From: Gammaproteobacteria bacterium
Lineage (GTDB): Bacteria > Pseudomonadota > Gammaproteobacteria > Steroidobacterales > PWYM01
DNA: 45,909 bases
Assembly: GCA_003567475.1 (NCBI GenBank)
Contig: PWZL01000037.1
Coordinates: 1 to 45,909 of the forward strand
Direction of reading: 5' to 3'
Each line of letters begins with the position of its first letter. Position 1 is the first letter of the stretch. Made by a program: the position numbers and the translations under genes. Below, piece by piece: positions 31,552 to 41,893 of the stretch. The notes beneath the pieces were generated by a model, which made no database searches, was not told the DNA's origin, and was given only the letters and a program-made list of their open reading frames with translations.

Positions 31552-34500
31552 TCACTCGCGCTGCAGCAGCGCCTGCAGCGCCCGTGCCGTGTGCGACCTG
31601 CGTCGGATCAGCTGCTCCGGTGTCCCCCGGGCGACCACCCGCCCGCCGCCATCGCCGCCTTCCGGGCCCATGTCGAGAATCCAGTCGGCTTCCGCGATCA
31701 CGTCGAGGTTGTGCTCGATGACAATCACGCTGTTGCCCGCATCCACCAGCCGATGCAGCACCCCGATCAGTTTCTCGACATCGGCCATATGCAGTCCGAT
31801 GGTCGGCTCGTCGAGCACGTACAGGGTATGCGCGGGTTGCTGGCTGCGCCGTGCCGCCTGGGGCTCGCCACGCGCAAGTTCTGTCACCAGCTTGATCCGC
31901 TGCGCCTCGCCTCCCGAAAGGGTCGGGCTCTGCTGGCCGAGTGTCAGGTAGCCCAGCCCCACGGCTTGCAGCAGCGTCAGCGCGTGGTGGATACGGCGGT
32001 GCGCGGTGAAGAACTCCACCGCCTCGTCGACGCTCATGGCCAGCACATCGGCGATCGAGTGATCCCGGTAGTGTACGCTGCGGGTCTCGGCGTTGAAGCG
32101 CGCACCGCCGCAGACGTCGCAGAGCACCCGGACGTCCGGCAGAAAGCTCATTTCGATGCGCTGCATGCCCTGGCCCTCACAGGCCTCGCAGCGTCCTCCC
32201 GGCGTGTTGAAGGAAAATCGCGATGCGCTCCAGCCACGCAGCCGCGCCTCCGGCGTCTGCGCGAACAGCTTGCGAATGTCGTCCCAGAAGCCGACGTAAG
32301 TGGCCGGGCAGGAGCGCGGCGTCTTGCCGATCGGCGTCTGATCGACTTCGAGTACCCGATCGATGCTCTGCCAGCCCTCGAAGGCTTCGCAGGCCCAGGG
32401 CGCCGGCCGCGGGGCGCCACGCTTCCGGCCAAGCTGGCGCGTGAGGTTCTCGCGCAGGACATCGCGTACCAGCGTGCTCTTGCCGCTGCCGGACACGCCG
32501 GTCACGCACACCAGGCGCTTGAGCGGCAGGCTCACGTCGAGTCCGGAGAGGTTGTGCAGCCGGGCGCCACGCAACTGGATCGCGGGCGTATCGCGTCCGC
32601 TGCTGCGGCGGTGCTCGCGCAGGGGGTGCGCCAGGGGTGTGGCCAGCATCCGCCCGGTCAGGGACCCGTCTGCGGCGAGCAACTGCTTGAGAGTGCCTTG
32701 AACGACGACGTGTCCGCCGCGGCTGCCCGCCCCGGGCCCGAGGTCGATCACGTGCTCTGCGCGGCGGATGGTGTCCTCGTCATGCTCGACCACCACCACC
32801 GTGTTGCCCTTGTCTTTCAGGGCGGTGAGCGTATCCAGCAGCATGCGGTTATCGCGGGCGTGCAGCCCGATGGTCGGCTCGTCGAGGATGTAGCAGACGC
32901 CGCGTAGATTGGAGCCGAGCTGGGCGGCCAGGCGGATGCGCTGGGCTTCACCGCCGGAGAGCGTCGGCGCTGCGCGGTCGAGGCTGAGATACGACAGGCC
33001 GACCTCGTCGAGAAACTTCAACCGCGCCTGGATCTCGCCGAGCACGTCCCGGCTGACCTCGGCGTCGCGGCCCTTGAAGCGGGTGCGCTCGAACCAGCGT
33101 CGCGCCTGGGCCACCGGCATGGCGGCGAACTCGGCGATCGAACGTCCGGCAAAGCGCACGGCAAGGGCCTCGGGCCGCAGCCGACGTCCATCGCAACTGC
33201 GGCAGGTCGGTTCGGCCTCGGCGTTCTGCCAGCGCATCTCCTCGCCACTGTGCTCCGGGTCGAACTCGGTGTTCTCCAGGCCCGTGCCATGACAGCTCGG
33301 GCACCAGCCCTGGCGCGAGTTGTAGGAGAACAGCCGCGGATCGAGTTCCGGGAAGCTCGCGCCACAACCGGGACACGCCCGACGGCTGGAATACAGTGTT
33401 CCTCGCGCCTTGTTGGCGTCCACCTCCGCCACCAGGAGGCTGCCCTGGCCGAGCGCGAGCGCCTGCTCGATGCCCTCGCGCAGCGCCGCGCGTGACGCCG
33501 GGGAGATTTTCAGCCGTGCGACAGGCAGCTCGATATCGTGCTCGCGGAAGCGGTCCAGCCGCGGCCACGGCTCGGTCGGGGTCATCTCGCCGTCGACCCG
33601 CAGATGGGTGTAGCCGCGCGCGGCGGCCCACTTCGCCAGGTCCGTGTAGTAGCCCTTGCGGGCCACCACCTGCGGTGCCAGCAGCTGGATTTCGCGGCCA
33701 CGGAAGGCTGTCATCACCCGCGCCTCGATCGCCTCCGGGCGCTGCGCCTCGATCGGGATCTCACAGGCCGGACAGTACTGGGTGCCAAGACGGACGAACA
33801 GCAGCCGCAGGAAGTGCCAGAGCTCGGTGAGCGTGGCCACCGTGCTGCGCCGGCCGCCGCGGCTGGTGCGCTGCTCGATGGCGACGGTGGGCGGGATGCC
33901 GGCCACGGCATCCACGTCCGGCCGTGAGGCGGGCTGCACGAATTGGCGCGCGTAGGCGTTCAGAGATTCCAGGTAGCGCCGTTGCCCCTCGGCGAACAGG
34001 ATATCGAAAGCCACCGTGCTCTTGCCGCTGCCGGACACGCCGGTGATGACCGTGAAGGCATCGCGCGGCAGGCTGATGTCGACATTCTGCAGGTTGTGCT
34101 CGCGGGCGTGGCGGATCTCGATGCGGCCCGGATCGCTGCGCCTTGCCGCATAGTCGGCTGGCGTCTCGGCGATGGCCGTTGCCGTGGCGCCGCTGCGCGC
34201 GGCGGCGAGCTGGGCACGGTACTCGGCCAGCGCCTGGCCGGTGTGGCTGTCCGGGCAGTCGATCAGGCTCGCTGGTGGTCCGGCCGCGATCAGGGCCCCA
34301 CCGCCTTCGCCGCCCTCGGGCCCGAGGTCGATGACCCAGTCACTCGCCTCGATAACGTCGAGGTTGTGCTCGATGATCACCAGCGAATGGCCGGCGGCGA
34401 GCAGCTGGCGGAAGGCATCCAGCAGGACAGCGATGTCCTGGAAGTGCAGACCGGTGGTCGGTTCGTCGAACAGGAACAGCGTCCCCCCGGGGGCCTTGGG

Positions 34501-37038
34501 TTTGCCCTGGGAGCCGGCGAGAAAACCCGCGAGCTTCAGTCGCTGGGCCTCGCCGCCGGAGAGCGTGGGGACCGGCTGGCCGAGGCGCAGGTAGCCCAGG
34601 CCGACAGCCACCAGCGGCTGAAGACTCGCGCGGATCGCCGGGTCATCGTGGAAGAAGGCCAGGGCCTCAGGCACGGTCATCGCCAGCACGTCGGCGATCG
34701 AGGCGGCGGTGCCGCCGCCGGCCGGCTGCAGCCGCACCTCGAGGATTTCCGGGCGGTAGCGGGTACCGTCGCAGTCCGGGCAACGCAGGTAGACGTCGCT
34801 CAGGAACTGCATCTCCACATGCTCGAAGCCGGTGCCGCCGCAGGCGGGGCAGCGCCCGTCCCCGGAGTTGAAGCTGAAGGTGCCGGGGGTGTAGCCGCGC
34901 ACCCGCGACTGCGGTGCGGTGGCGAAGGCCTTGCGGATGGCAGTGAAGGCCCCGACGAAGCTCGCCGGGTTGGAGCGCGCGGTCTTGCCGATCGGGCTCT
35001 GGTCGACCAGCACCACGTCGTCGATCAACGCCGCGCCCAGCAGCGCCCGGTGCGCGCCCGGCGCTTCCGTAGGCCGCCCCATGTGCTTGAGCAGGCCGCG
35101 CCAGAGCACCTCTTCCACCAGCGTGGACTTGCCCGAGCCGCTGACCCCGGTGATGCACACCATCTGGCGAAGCGGCAGGCGCAGGTCGATCGCCTTGAGG
35201 TTCTGCGCAGACGCCCCGAGCACCTCGATCGCGTCGGTGCCGGTGACAGCATCATCGGCCGTTCGCGCGACCCTGGCCATGGCCAGCCCCTCCGCCCCCG
35301 GCGGCGCCGCGACCGTCTGCTCGCCGCGCAGGTAGCGGCCTGTCAGCGAGCGGCGTGAGCGCAGCAGCTGCCTGGCCGTGCCCATGAAGACGATCTCACC
35401 GCCACGCTCGCCCGGGCCCGGCCCCATATCGATGATCCGGTCGGCTGCGAGCATCACCTGCGGGTCGTGCTCCACCACCAGCAGTGAATTGCCGGCGTCA
35501 CGCAGGCGCTGGAGTACGCTCACCAGCCGGCCGATATCGCGCGGATGCAGGCCGATGCTGGGTTCGTCGAGCACGAACAGGGTGTTGACCAGCGAGGTGC
35601 CCAGTGCGGTGGTGAGGTTGATCCGCTGCACCTCGCCGCCGGAGAGTGTGCGGGACTGGCGGTCGAGCGTGAGATACCCCAGGCCGACCTCGTCGAGGAA
35701 GGCCAGGCGGCCGCGGATCTCGCCGAGCAGCTGGGTGGTCGCCTCGTCCAGCGCACCGGTGAACTCCAGCGTCTCGAAGAAGGCCCGGCAGCGTGAGATC
35801 GGCAGGCGGGTGAGGGCATGGAGGTTGTGTTCTCGCAGGCGCCACAGCAGCGACTCGGGTTTCAGCCGCGCGCCGTGGCAGTCCGGACACTCGCGGTAGG
35901 TGCGGTACTTCGACAGCAGCACCCGGATGTGCATGCGGTAGCTTTTCGTTTCCAGCCAGTCGAAAAAGCGCGAGACGCCGTACCAGCACCCCTCGTCAAA
36001 GTCCCCTTCGCCCTCCAGTACCCAGCGCCGCTGTGCGTCGGTCAGCGTCTCCCAGGGCGTGTCCATCGGCACGCCCGCCCGCCGCGCGAAGGTCTTCAGG
36101 TCGCGCTGGCACTCGCCGAAACTCTTCGACTGGAACGGGCGGATCGCCCCCTCGGCCAGCGTCAGCCGTGGATCGGGCACGACCAGGTCGTCGTCGATGC
36201 CCATGGTCCGGCCGAAGCCGCGGCAGGTCTCGCAGGCCCCCAGCGGCGAGTTGAACGAGAAATGATTCGGGACGGGATCGCGGTAGTCGATATCGCAGGC
36301 TGCGCAGTGCAACCCGGTAGAGAAATAGCGCCGCTGCGCGGGGTTGTCGTCGTCGGCCACGAAGGCCCGGCCGCCGCCCTGGGCCAGGGCCGTCTCCAGC
36401 GCCTCGGTCAGGCGGCTGTCGTTGTCGCGGGTCAGGCGCAGGCGGTCCTGGATCACCTCGACCCGCCGGCCATCGCGCCCAAGCAGACGCACATAGCCGC
36501 GTGCCGCCAGCAGCCGCTCGAGTTCTTCTGGCGAGACGCTGTCGGGCACTTCGATGGCGAAGGCGACGATCTGCCGGGGCGCGGTGTCCGGGTCGGCCGC
36601 TCCGGCCGTCGCGAACAGTTCGGTGACGATGCTCTCGGCGGTGTCGCGCCTGACCGGCTCGCCGCAGCCGCGGCAGTGCAGGGTCGCGGCCCGGGCATAC
36701 AGCAGTTTCAGGTGGTCGTTCAGCTCGGTCATGGTGCCGACGGTCGAGCGTGAGGTCCGCACCGGGTTGGTCTGGTCGATGGCGATCGAGGGCAGCACGC
36801 CACTGATCTCGTCCACCGCCGGCTTGTCCATGCGGTCGAGAAACTGCCGCGCGTAGGGCGAGAAAGTCTCGACGTAACGGCGCTGGCCCTCGGCGTACAG
36901 TGTGTCGAAGGCGAGCGAAGACTTGCCGGACCCGCTGACGCCGGTGATGACCGTAAATTCCCCGAGCGGCAGGTCGAGGTCGAGATTCTTGAGATTGTTC
37001 TGGCGGGCCCCGCGGACCCGGATCACGTCACGTGCCAT
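31552..37038 (-). CDS. uvrA: Double-length tandem UvrA (fused UvrA-UvrA)
   Basis: A 1828-residue protein comprising two full UvrA copies joined head to tail, about twice the ordinary ~940. The first copy (about 1-960) has Walker [10 protein letters not shown] near 33 and GVSGSGKST near 630, with LSGGE at about 463 and 823. The second copy (about 966-1828) has them near 998 and 1513, with LSGGE at about 1356 and 1704, so all four ATPase sites look intact. Cys-x2-Cys zinc modules occur in both, including [17 protein letters not shown] and [17 protein letters not shown]. The first copy keeps a UvrB-interaction-sized insertion. Such fused forms are known in other proteobacteria. No SOS box was found upstream. 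Confidence 0.95.
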   Translation of the reverse strand: MARDVIRVRGARQNNLKNLDLDLPLGEFTVITGVSGSGKSSLAFDTLYAEGQRRYVETFSPYARQFLDRMDKPAVDEISGVLPSIAIDQTNPVRTSRSTVGTMTELNDHLKLLYARAATLHCRGCGEPVRRDTAESIVTELFATAGAADPDTAPRQIVAFAIEVPDSVSPEELERLLAARGYVRLLGRDGRRVEVIQDRLRLTRDNDSRLTEALETALAQGGGRAFVADDDNPAQRRYFSTGLHCAACDIDYRDPVPNHFSFNSPLGACETCRGFGRTMGIDDDLVVPDPRLTLAEGAIRPFQSKSFGECQRDLKTFARRAGVPMDTPWETLTDAQRRWVLEGEGDFDEGCWYGVSRFFDWLETKSYRMHIRVLLSKYRTYRECPDCHGARLKPESLLWRLREHNLHALTRLPISRCRAFFETLEFTGALDEATTQLLGEIRGRLAFLDEVGLGYLTLDRQSRTLSGGEVQRINLTTALGTSLVNTLFVLDEPSIGLHPRDIGRLVSVLQRLRDAGNSLLVVEHDPQVMLAADRIIDMGPGPGERGGEIVFMGTARQLLRSRRSLTGRYLRGEQTVAAPPGAEGLAMARVARTADDAVTGTDAIEVLGASAQNLKAIDLRLPLRQMVCITGVSGSGKSTLVEEVLWRGLLKHMGRPTEAPGAHRALLGAALIDDVVLVDQSPIGKTARSNPASFVGAFTAIRKAFATAPQSRVRGYTPGTFSFNSGDGRCPACGGTGFEHVEMQFLSDVYLRCPDCDGTRYRPEILEVRLQPAGGGTAASIADVLAMTVPEALAFFHDDPAIRASLQPLVAVGLGYLRLGQPVPTLSGGEAQRLKLAGFLAGSQGKPKAPGGTLFLFDEPTTGLHFQDIAVLLDAFRQLLAAGHSLVIIEHNLDVIEASDWVIDLGPEGGEGGGALIAAGPPASLIDCPDSHTGQALAEYRAQLAAARSGATATAIAETPADYAARRSDPGRIEIRHAREHNLQNVDISLPRDAFTVITGVSGSGKSTVAFDILFAEGQRRYLESLNAYARQFVQPASRPDVDAVAGIPPTVAIEQRTSRGGRRSTVATLTELWHFLRLLFVRLGTQYCPACEIPIEAQRPEAIEARVMTAFRGREIQLLAPQVVARKGYYTDLAKWAAARGYTHLRVDGEMTPTEPWPRLDRFREHDIELPVARLKISPASRAALREGIEQALALGQGSLLVAEVDANKARGTLYSSRRACPGCGASFPELDPRLFSYNSRQGWCPSCHGTGLENTEFDPEHSGEEMRWQNAEAEPTCRSCDGRRLRPEALAVRFAGRSIAEFAAMPVAQARRWFERTRFKGRDAEVSRDVLGEIQARLKFLDEVGLSYLSLDRAAPTLSGGEAQRIRLAAQLGSNLRGVCYILDEPTIGLHARDNRMLLDTLTALKDKGNTVVVVEHDEDTIRRAEHVIDLGPGAGSRGGHVVVQGTLKQLLAADGSLTGRMLATPLAHPLREHRRSSGRDTPAIQLRGARLHNLSGLDVSLPLKRLVCVTGVSGSGKSTLVRDVLRENLTRQLGRKRGAPRPAPWACEAFEGWQSIDRVLEVDQTPIGKTPRSCPATYVGFWDDIRKLFAQTPEARLRGWSASRFSFNTPGGRCEACEGQGMQRIEMSFLPDVRVLCDVCGGARFNAETRSVHYRDHSIADVLAMSVDEAVEFFTAHRRIHHALTLLQAVGLGYLTLGQQSPTLSGGEAQRIKLVTELARGEPQAARRSQQPAHTLYVLDEPTIGLHMADVEKLIGVLHRLVDAGNSVIVIEHNLDVIAEADWILDMGPEGGDGGGRVVARGTPEQLIRRRSHTARALQALLQRE

Positions 37039-37162
37039 CGACTTTCCCTGTCTGCCGGCCCTGTCGTCCGATCCTGATAATACGCCTCTGGCCTGCGGCC
37101 ACGGGCTCTGTCAGCATGGGCGACAACCCTCGGTGCCCGGCCTGCTGCCGGATGGGAGACTG

Positions 37163-38347
37163 ATGAGCCGCACCCCCATGGACAGCGAGACCCTGCTGGC
37201 ACGCTTGGTGGCGTTCGATACCACCTCGCGGAATTCCAACCTGGCGCTGATCGATTTCGTCGCCGATTACCTCGATGGATTCGGCGCCGTGGTCGAGGTG
37301 CTGCATGACGCCGAGGGGCGGAAGGCCAACCTGCTGGCGTCGATCGGCCCCGGTCGCGAGGGCGGCGTCGTGCTCTCGGGACATACGGACGTGGTGCCGG
37401 TCGACGGTCAGGCCTGGCACAGCGAGCCGTTCCGTCTCGCGGTTCACGACGAGGTGCTGGTCGGGCGTGGCAGCAGCGACATGAAGGGTTTCATGGCCTG
37501 CGCGCTGGCCGCCGTGCCGGACATGGCGGCGGCGAAGCTGCGCTCGCCACTGCACTTCGCTTTCTCCTACGACGAGGAGGTGGGCTGTCTGGGCGCGCCG
37601 CACATGATCCACCATATGCTGGAGCAGCACTTTGCGCCGCGGGCAGTGCTGATCGGCGAGCCGACCGACATGCGCGTGATGAACGCCCACAAGGGCATGC
37701 AGACCCGGCGGGTGGAGATCTGCGGGCACGAGGCGCATTCCAGTCAGACGCAGCAGGGCGTGAGCGCGGTCGGCCTGGCCGGCCGCCTGGTCCACTGGCT
37801 GGTGACGGCCGCCGAGGCACGGAGACTGCACGGGTTGCGCGACGAACGGTTCACCCCGGCCTGGAGCAGCCTGGCGGTCAACGAGATCCAGGGTGGGACG
37901 GCGGTCAATATCCTCGCCGGTCACTGCAGCTTCACCTGGGAACTCCGCCACCTCCCCGAGGATGACCCCGCGGCCCTGCTGGCCGATTTTCGGCGCTTCT
38001 GCGCACAGGTCGAGGCCGAGGCCCGCGACATCTCGCCACGGGTGTCGGTGCGCGAGACCCTGCTCGCCGAGATCCCCGCGCTGGTGCCCGAGGCAGGTGG
38101 CGCGGCGGAAGCCCTGGCGCGCCTGTTGACGGACGGCGACGAGCCGCCGGGTGCGGTGGCCTTCTGCACCGAGGGCGGGCAGTTCCAGCAGGCGGGTTAC
38201 TCGGCGGTGGTCTGTGGGCCGGGGTCGGTGGCACAGGCGCACCAGCCGGACGAGCATGTCAGCCGTGAGGACCTCGCGCGCTGCGACCGGATGCTGGCGC
38301 AGCTGGTTGGCCACCAGGGCCAGGCGCCGGATCAGCGTCCGACCTGA
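37163..38347 (+). CDS. argE: Acetylornithine deacetylase
   Basis: A 394-residue M20 metallo-hydrolase that removes the acetyl group of N-acetylornithine in arginine synthesis. The metal ligands appear as SGHTDVVPVDG, GRGSSDMKG (bridging Asp), FSYDEEVGCLGA (catalytic Glu pair), LIGEPTDM and the C-terminal QAHQPDEHV. The middle of the protein contains the dimerisation domain (GHEAHSSQTQQGVSA). The ATG at 37163 has GGGAG six bases upstream. It is divergent from uvrA with 124 bases between. The stop overlaps the convergent hydrolase by 16 bases. Confidence 0.94.
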   Translation: MSRTPMDSETLLARLVAFDTTSRNSNLALIDFVADYLDGFGAVVEVLHDAEGRKANLLASIGPGREGGVVLSGHTDVVPVDGQAWHSEPFRLAVHDEVLVGRGSSDMKGFMACALAAVPDMAAAKLRSPLHFAFSYDEEVGCLGAPHMIHHMLEQHFAPRAVLIGEPTDMRVMNAHKGMQTRRVEICGHEAHSSQTQQGVSAVGLAGRLVHWLVTAAEARRLHGLRDERFTPAWSSLAVNEIQGGTAVNILAGHCSFTWELRHLPEDDPAALLADFRRFCAQVEAEARDISPRVSVRETLLAEIPALVPEAGGAAEALARLLTDGDEPPGAVAFCTEGGQFQQAGYSAVVCGPGSVAQAHQPDEHVSREDLARCDRMLAQLVGHQGQAPDQRPT

Positions 38348-39312
38348 GCCGCAGCAGGACTCTCGTCCTCGATACCGGCCGGCGGTCGCGCATCCATCCG
38401 CTGTTTCACGATCGCCAGCAGTGCCTGCACGATATCGGGCCGGCGCGGGTCGACATGCGCGCCCTGGGTCCAGATCAGCTCCCGTGGTTCACCGGCTGCG
38501 GCGTGCAGCTGCTCGACCTTGTGCCGCGGCAGGCGCTCGTCGTCGGTCGCGCCGATCACGATCACCGGACGTGGGGCGATCTGTCTTACCCAGTTTTTGG
38601 TATCGAAGCTCGGACCGTAGGCCAGCAGGTGCAGCAGCCGCGCCATGTGCGGACGCCAGAATGTCGAGGGCACGCGTGAGCCGAGGTTGTATTCGATCCA
38701 GCCCTTGTTTCCGGCGCCGCCATGGATGATCCACACCCTGGCGAAGCGCTTATCCAGTGCCCCGGCCACGGCCACGAAGGGCGTGCCGAGGCTGACCCCG
38801 ACCAGCTCCACCTGCGATGACTCGACGAAGGGCTGGACCATCAGCCAGTCCAGCGCCAGTGACACCGCCGGTGGGGTGTCGAGCAGTCCCTGCTGCATCA
38901 GCCGGAGCGCTGGCAGGAACTGGCGGAGGTTACGGATCCGGGTGGGGCCGTCATAGGGGTAGTCGAGTGCTGCGACCACCACGTTGCCCGGATCGCCGAC
39001 GAGATCGACGGCGTCCTGGCCGGTGCGGTGGCCCCCCAGGACCACCATCAGGGGGAGCGGGCCGTTGTCGGCAGCCGGCCGCAGCACGCGCAGGTCCACC
39101 GCCAGTCCGGTGTCGGCGACCAGCCGCACGCCCTGGCTGGTGTACTCGTCGCTCTCGCGCACCGCAGGCGCGGCTCGGACATCGACCAGTGTGCCCTTGC
39201 GCTCGACGAAATGGTCATGCCGCGGACGGGCATGATCGAGCAGCCACCAGACCGCCAGCAGCGCGAGCAGGCTCAGCATCCCCGCGGCCGCAAGGAGCAG
39301 GTAACGCAGCAT
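38332..39312 (-). CDS. Membrane-anchored alpha/beta hydrolase
   Basis: A 326-residue protein with an N-terminal anchor (LLLAAAGMLSLLALLAVWWLL) and a periplasmic alpha/beta-hydrolase fold. The nucleophile elbow is GVSLGTPF (Ser), the acid is likely the Asp of ATDDERLP, and the His is in TQGAHVDP, so the triad looks complete. VVLGGHRTG resembles the oxyanion loop. The ATG at 39312 starts one base after the stop of the upstream lipoprotein gene, so the two are translationally coupled. The substrate is unknown. An esterase or peptidase of the envelope is plausible. Confidence 0.82.
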   Translation of the reverse strand: MLRYLLLAAAGMLSLLALLAVWWLLDHARPRHDHFVERKGTLVDVRAAPAVRESDEYTSQGVRLVADTGLAVDLRVLRPAADNGPLPLMVVLGGHRTGQDAVDLVGDPGNVVVAALDYPYDGPTRIRNLRQFLPALRLMQQGLLDTPPAVSLALDWLMVQPFVESSQVELVGVSLGTPFVAVAGALDKRFARVWIIHGGAGNKGWIEYNLGSRVPSTFWRPHMARLLHLLAYGPSFDTKNWVRQIAPRPVIVIGATDDERLPRHKVEQLHAAAGEPRELIWTQGAHVDPRRPDIVQALLAIVKQRMDARPPAGIEDESPAAAQVGR

Positions 39313-39313
39313 G

Positions 39314-40144
39314 TCAGCGCGGCTCCAGGATCCGTGGCGGCTCACGCGGCGCGGCCGCCGTCCCGACGCGGGCGATGTTCTCGATGTCCCGGAAGCCCAG
39401 CGCCAGCTCCACCGGGCCGAGTGCGTAGGGCGCGATCTCGTAGGGGTCGTAGTGCAGCAACCAGCCGTCTGCGGTGACGGCGAAGTTGTCCGTTGGCGGA
39501 ACCTGGTCGTCGTCAAGGAAGAAGCCGGCATCCGCCAGGCTGACGTCGCTCGCGATGCCGCGCTCGCGCCGCAGCGCGCGGGTGAGGAGATCGCTGAACA
39601 GGGTCATGGCTTCCGGGCGGACCACCGCGGCGATGTCGAGCCGCTCGCCGGTCGCGCGGTCGAAGCTTGCCAGCTTGCGGCTGGACAGGGGGTGGGCGCC
39701 GCCGGCGTAGACACTGCTGTCGACAGCGAGGCTCAGGACCTGCGAGTCCTGATGGATGATCCGGGCATCGCGGCGCAGGGTCCATTCAGTCACACGCGCA
39801 CGGGCGGTTGCCACCTCGAAGGCGGCGACGAACTCACGCGCCGCGGCCTCCGGGGACTCGGCAGGGGTCTCACCAAGCGGGTCGCGGGTCATCTCCGAAT
39901 GCAGCCACGCCTGCATGGCAGCCACGGCCGCGGGCGCCTCGACCGCTGCGAAGCGCGGCCAGCGTAGCAGCACCTCGGCGCAGGGCTCGCCGGGGCGGCC
40001 GCAGCCCCGGCTCTCGTGGCGATGCTCGTGCAGGGTGTAGCTGATCGGCGGGAGCGTATCGGCACGCGTGTCGACGCTGCCCGCAGGACACCCTGCGAGC
40101 AGTGCGCCCGTGGCGAACAGGGGCAAGGCCCTCGATATCCGCAT
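39314..40144 (-). CDS. Lipoprotein with DUF3298 (RsiV-like) domain
   Basis: A 276-residue lipoprotein with the lipobox LLAGC (Cys near 19). The C-terminal half, YAGGAHPLSSRKLASFDRATGERLDIAAV through FAVTADGWLLHYDPYEIAPYALGPVELAL (given in part), is typical of DUF3298/DUF4163 proteins such as the extracellular part of RsiV. Those domains bind lysozyme or similar ligands in Bacillus RsiV. That role here is an inference. GAGGGAGA lies just upstream of the ATG at 40144. It is cotranscribed with the downstream alpha/beta hydrolase. Confidence 0.8.
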   Translation of the reverse strand: MRISRALPLFATGALLAGCPAGSVDTRADTLPPISYTLHEHRHESRGCGRPGEPCAEVLLRWPRFAAVEAPAAVAAMQAWLHSEMTRDPLGETPAESPEAAAREFVAAFEVATARARVTEWTLRRDARIIHQDSQVLSLAVDSSVYAGGAHPLSSRKLASFDRATGERLDIAAVVRPEAMTLFSDLLTRALRRERGIASDVSLADAGFFLDDDQVPPTDNFAVTADGWLLHYDPYEIAPYALGPVELALGFRDIENIARVGTAAAPREPPRILEPR

Positions 40145-40210
40145 GGTGGTCTCCCTCGGCGGTGCCCGGCACTATACCATCGCGCCCACACGCCTCAGTC
40201 GGGGAGCACG

Positions 40211-41893
40211 ATGGTCACGCGTCATTTCATTACTCTCGGTGGACAGTGGGGTCCACGGCAGGTTCACTACCGCCGCGCAGGACAGGGCCCCGCCCTGCTG
40301 ATGCTCCACCAGTCGCCCAAATCCTCGGCAGATCTGCTGCCGCTGATCCACGCCTGGGCGTCGCAGTTTACGGTGATCGCGCCGGATACCCCGGGATTCG
40401 GACTGAGCGATGCGCTGGGCCTCGACCAGGCGCCGATGGAGACCTTTGCCGCGGCGGCGCTGGAGCTGGCCGACGCCCTGGGCCTCGAGCGCTTCGGCGT
40501 GTTCGGCTTCCACACCGGTGCGAGCATGGCGGTGGCCCTGGCCAGGCTTGCCCCCGAGCGGGTCACGGCCTGCACCGCCAACGGGCTGGTCGCGCTCACT
40601 GCCGAAGAACGTGGGGATATTCTCACCCACTACCTGCCGCCGCTGGAGATTCTCGGCGACGGCAGTCACCTGGCATCGCTGTGGAACCGCATGCGCGACC
40701 AGTCGGTGTTCTTCCCGTGGTATGACCGGACGCTCAAGGCGCGTCTGGATCTCGATCCGGCGCCGACCGAGGCCGTGCAGGACAGTCTGGTGGAATTGCT
40801 GCGCTCCGGAGATCACTATCGGGTGGGCTATGGTGCGGCGTTTACGTTCGAGCCGGTACCCGCGTTGCAGGCGATGACCGTGCCCACACTGGTCACGGCC
40901 GCGCCGCCCGATCCGCTGGTCGGGCACCTCCAGCGCCTGCCCGGTGCTGCCGCCTGTGTGCAGATCCGGGCTGCGGCAGAGGCCAATGCCGCAAACGACG
41001 CCTGCCTGGCGCACCTGCAGCGGCATCCCGGCGGGCCGGTCCCGCCACCACCGGACACGGCGCCACTGGCCGCCCGGCCCTGGCAGAGCATGGTCACTGT
41101 CCCCGGGGGTCAACTGCGGGTCTACCGGGTCGACGCGCCTTCCGGGCGACCGCTGCTGCTGCAGCACGATGCCACGGGTTCGGCTGGACTGCTTGCGCCG
41201 CTGGCCGCGCCCCTGGCCGGCCGGCGGCCGGTGCTGGCCGTGGACTTGCCCGGTCACAGCGAGTCTGACCCGCTGCTCGCGCCTGGGGAGGTCACGATCG
41301 AGCGGCATCGCGAAGTCCTGGCCGCCGCCCTGGCTGCCCTCGGTGTTGAAGAGCTCGATGCCAGCGGTTTCGGCGCCGGCGCGCTGGTGGCCCTTGAGCT
41401 CGCCCGTGTGGCCCCGCGGCAGGTGCACCGGCTGGTGCTGGCCGAGCCTCCGGCCAGCGATCCAGCCGGGGTGACAGAGCTGCGCGAGCACGGTTTGCCC
41501 GCCTGGACGCCGCAGTGGCATGGCGGTCATCTGCTGCTGTGCTGGCATATGGTGCGCGACCAGGCGCTGTTCCATCCCTGGTACCGCCGCCGCCGCGCCG
41601 GGATTGTCTGGCAGCCGCCGCAGATCGATCCGGTGGCGATTCATGCCCGTGTGCTGGAGCTGCAGAAGGCCCCGCAGATGAGCCGGCTGACCTGGCAGGC
41701 CCAGTGCGACTATCCGCTGCTCGACCGGCTGGCTGAAGTCGCGGCGCCCGTGCTGCTGTGCGCGCCGCGGTGGTCGCCCACCGCCGCGCATGCCGAGGCG
41801 TTGCAGCTGGCGCATCCGCGGTGCGCCTTTCAGGTCCTGCCGGATGCGCCGGCGGACTGGGGACCCGCGTTCGCCGAGTTCTGCGACCGTTAG
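40211..41893 (+). CDS. Duplicated alpha/beta-hydrolase-fold protein lacking Ser nucleophiles
   Basis: A 560-residue soluble protein made of two alpha/beta-hydrolase-like copies (about 1-285 and 290-560). The strand-helix elbows are GFHTGA (His at residue 101) and GFGAGA (Gly at 388), so the GxSxG nucleophile Ser is missing in both. The copies share a MRDQ-x4-PWY segment at 161 ([11 protein letters not shown]) and 448 ([11 protein letters not shown]), with an offset of about 286 residues that equals the elbow offset. That shows internal duplication. The His form may still act with a different nucleophile; the Gly copy should be inactive. The start at 40211 follows GGGGAGCACG. The 3' end overlaps thrS by four bases on the opposite strand. 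Confidence 0.85.
   Translation: MVTRHFITLGGQWGPRQVHYRRAGQGPALLMLHQSPKSSADLLPLIHAWASQFTVIAPDTPGFGLSDALGLDQAPMETFAAAALELADALGLERFGVFGFHTGASMAVALARLAPERVTACTANGLVALTAEERGDILTHYLPPLEILGDGSHLASLWNRMRDQSVFFPWYDRTLKARLDLDPAPTEAVQDSLVELLRSGDHYRVGYGAAFTFEPVPALQAMTVPTLVTAAPPDPLVGHLQRLPGAAACVQIRAAAEANAANDACLAHLQRHPGGPVPPPPDTAPLAARPWQSMVTVPGGQLRVYRVDAPSGRPLLLQHDATGSAGLLAPLAAPLAGRRPVLAVDLPGHSESDPLLAPGEVTIERHREVLAAALAALGVEELDASGFGAGALVALELARVAPRQVHRLVLAEPPASDPAGVTELREHGLPAWTPQWHGGHLLLCWHMVRDQALFHPWYRRRRAGIVWQPPQIDPVAIHARVLELQKAPQMSRLTWQAQCDYPLLDRLAEVAAPVLLCAPRWSPTAAHAEALQLAHPRCAFQVLPDAPADWGPAFAEFCDR

Noticed and set aside
37039-37162. LexA-type SOS box between uvrA and argE
   Set aside because: No CTG-N10-CAG-type palindrome is visible in the divergent gap.
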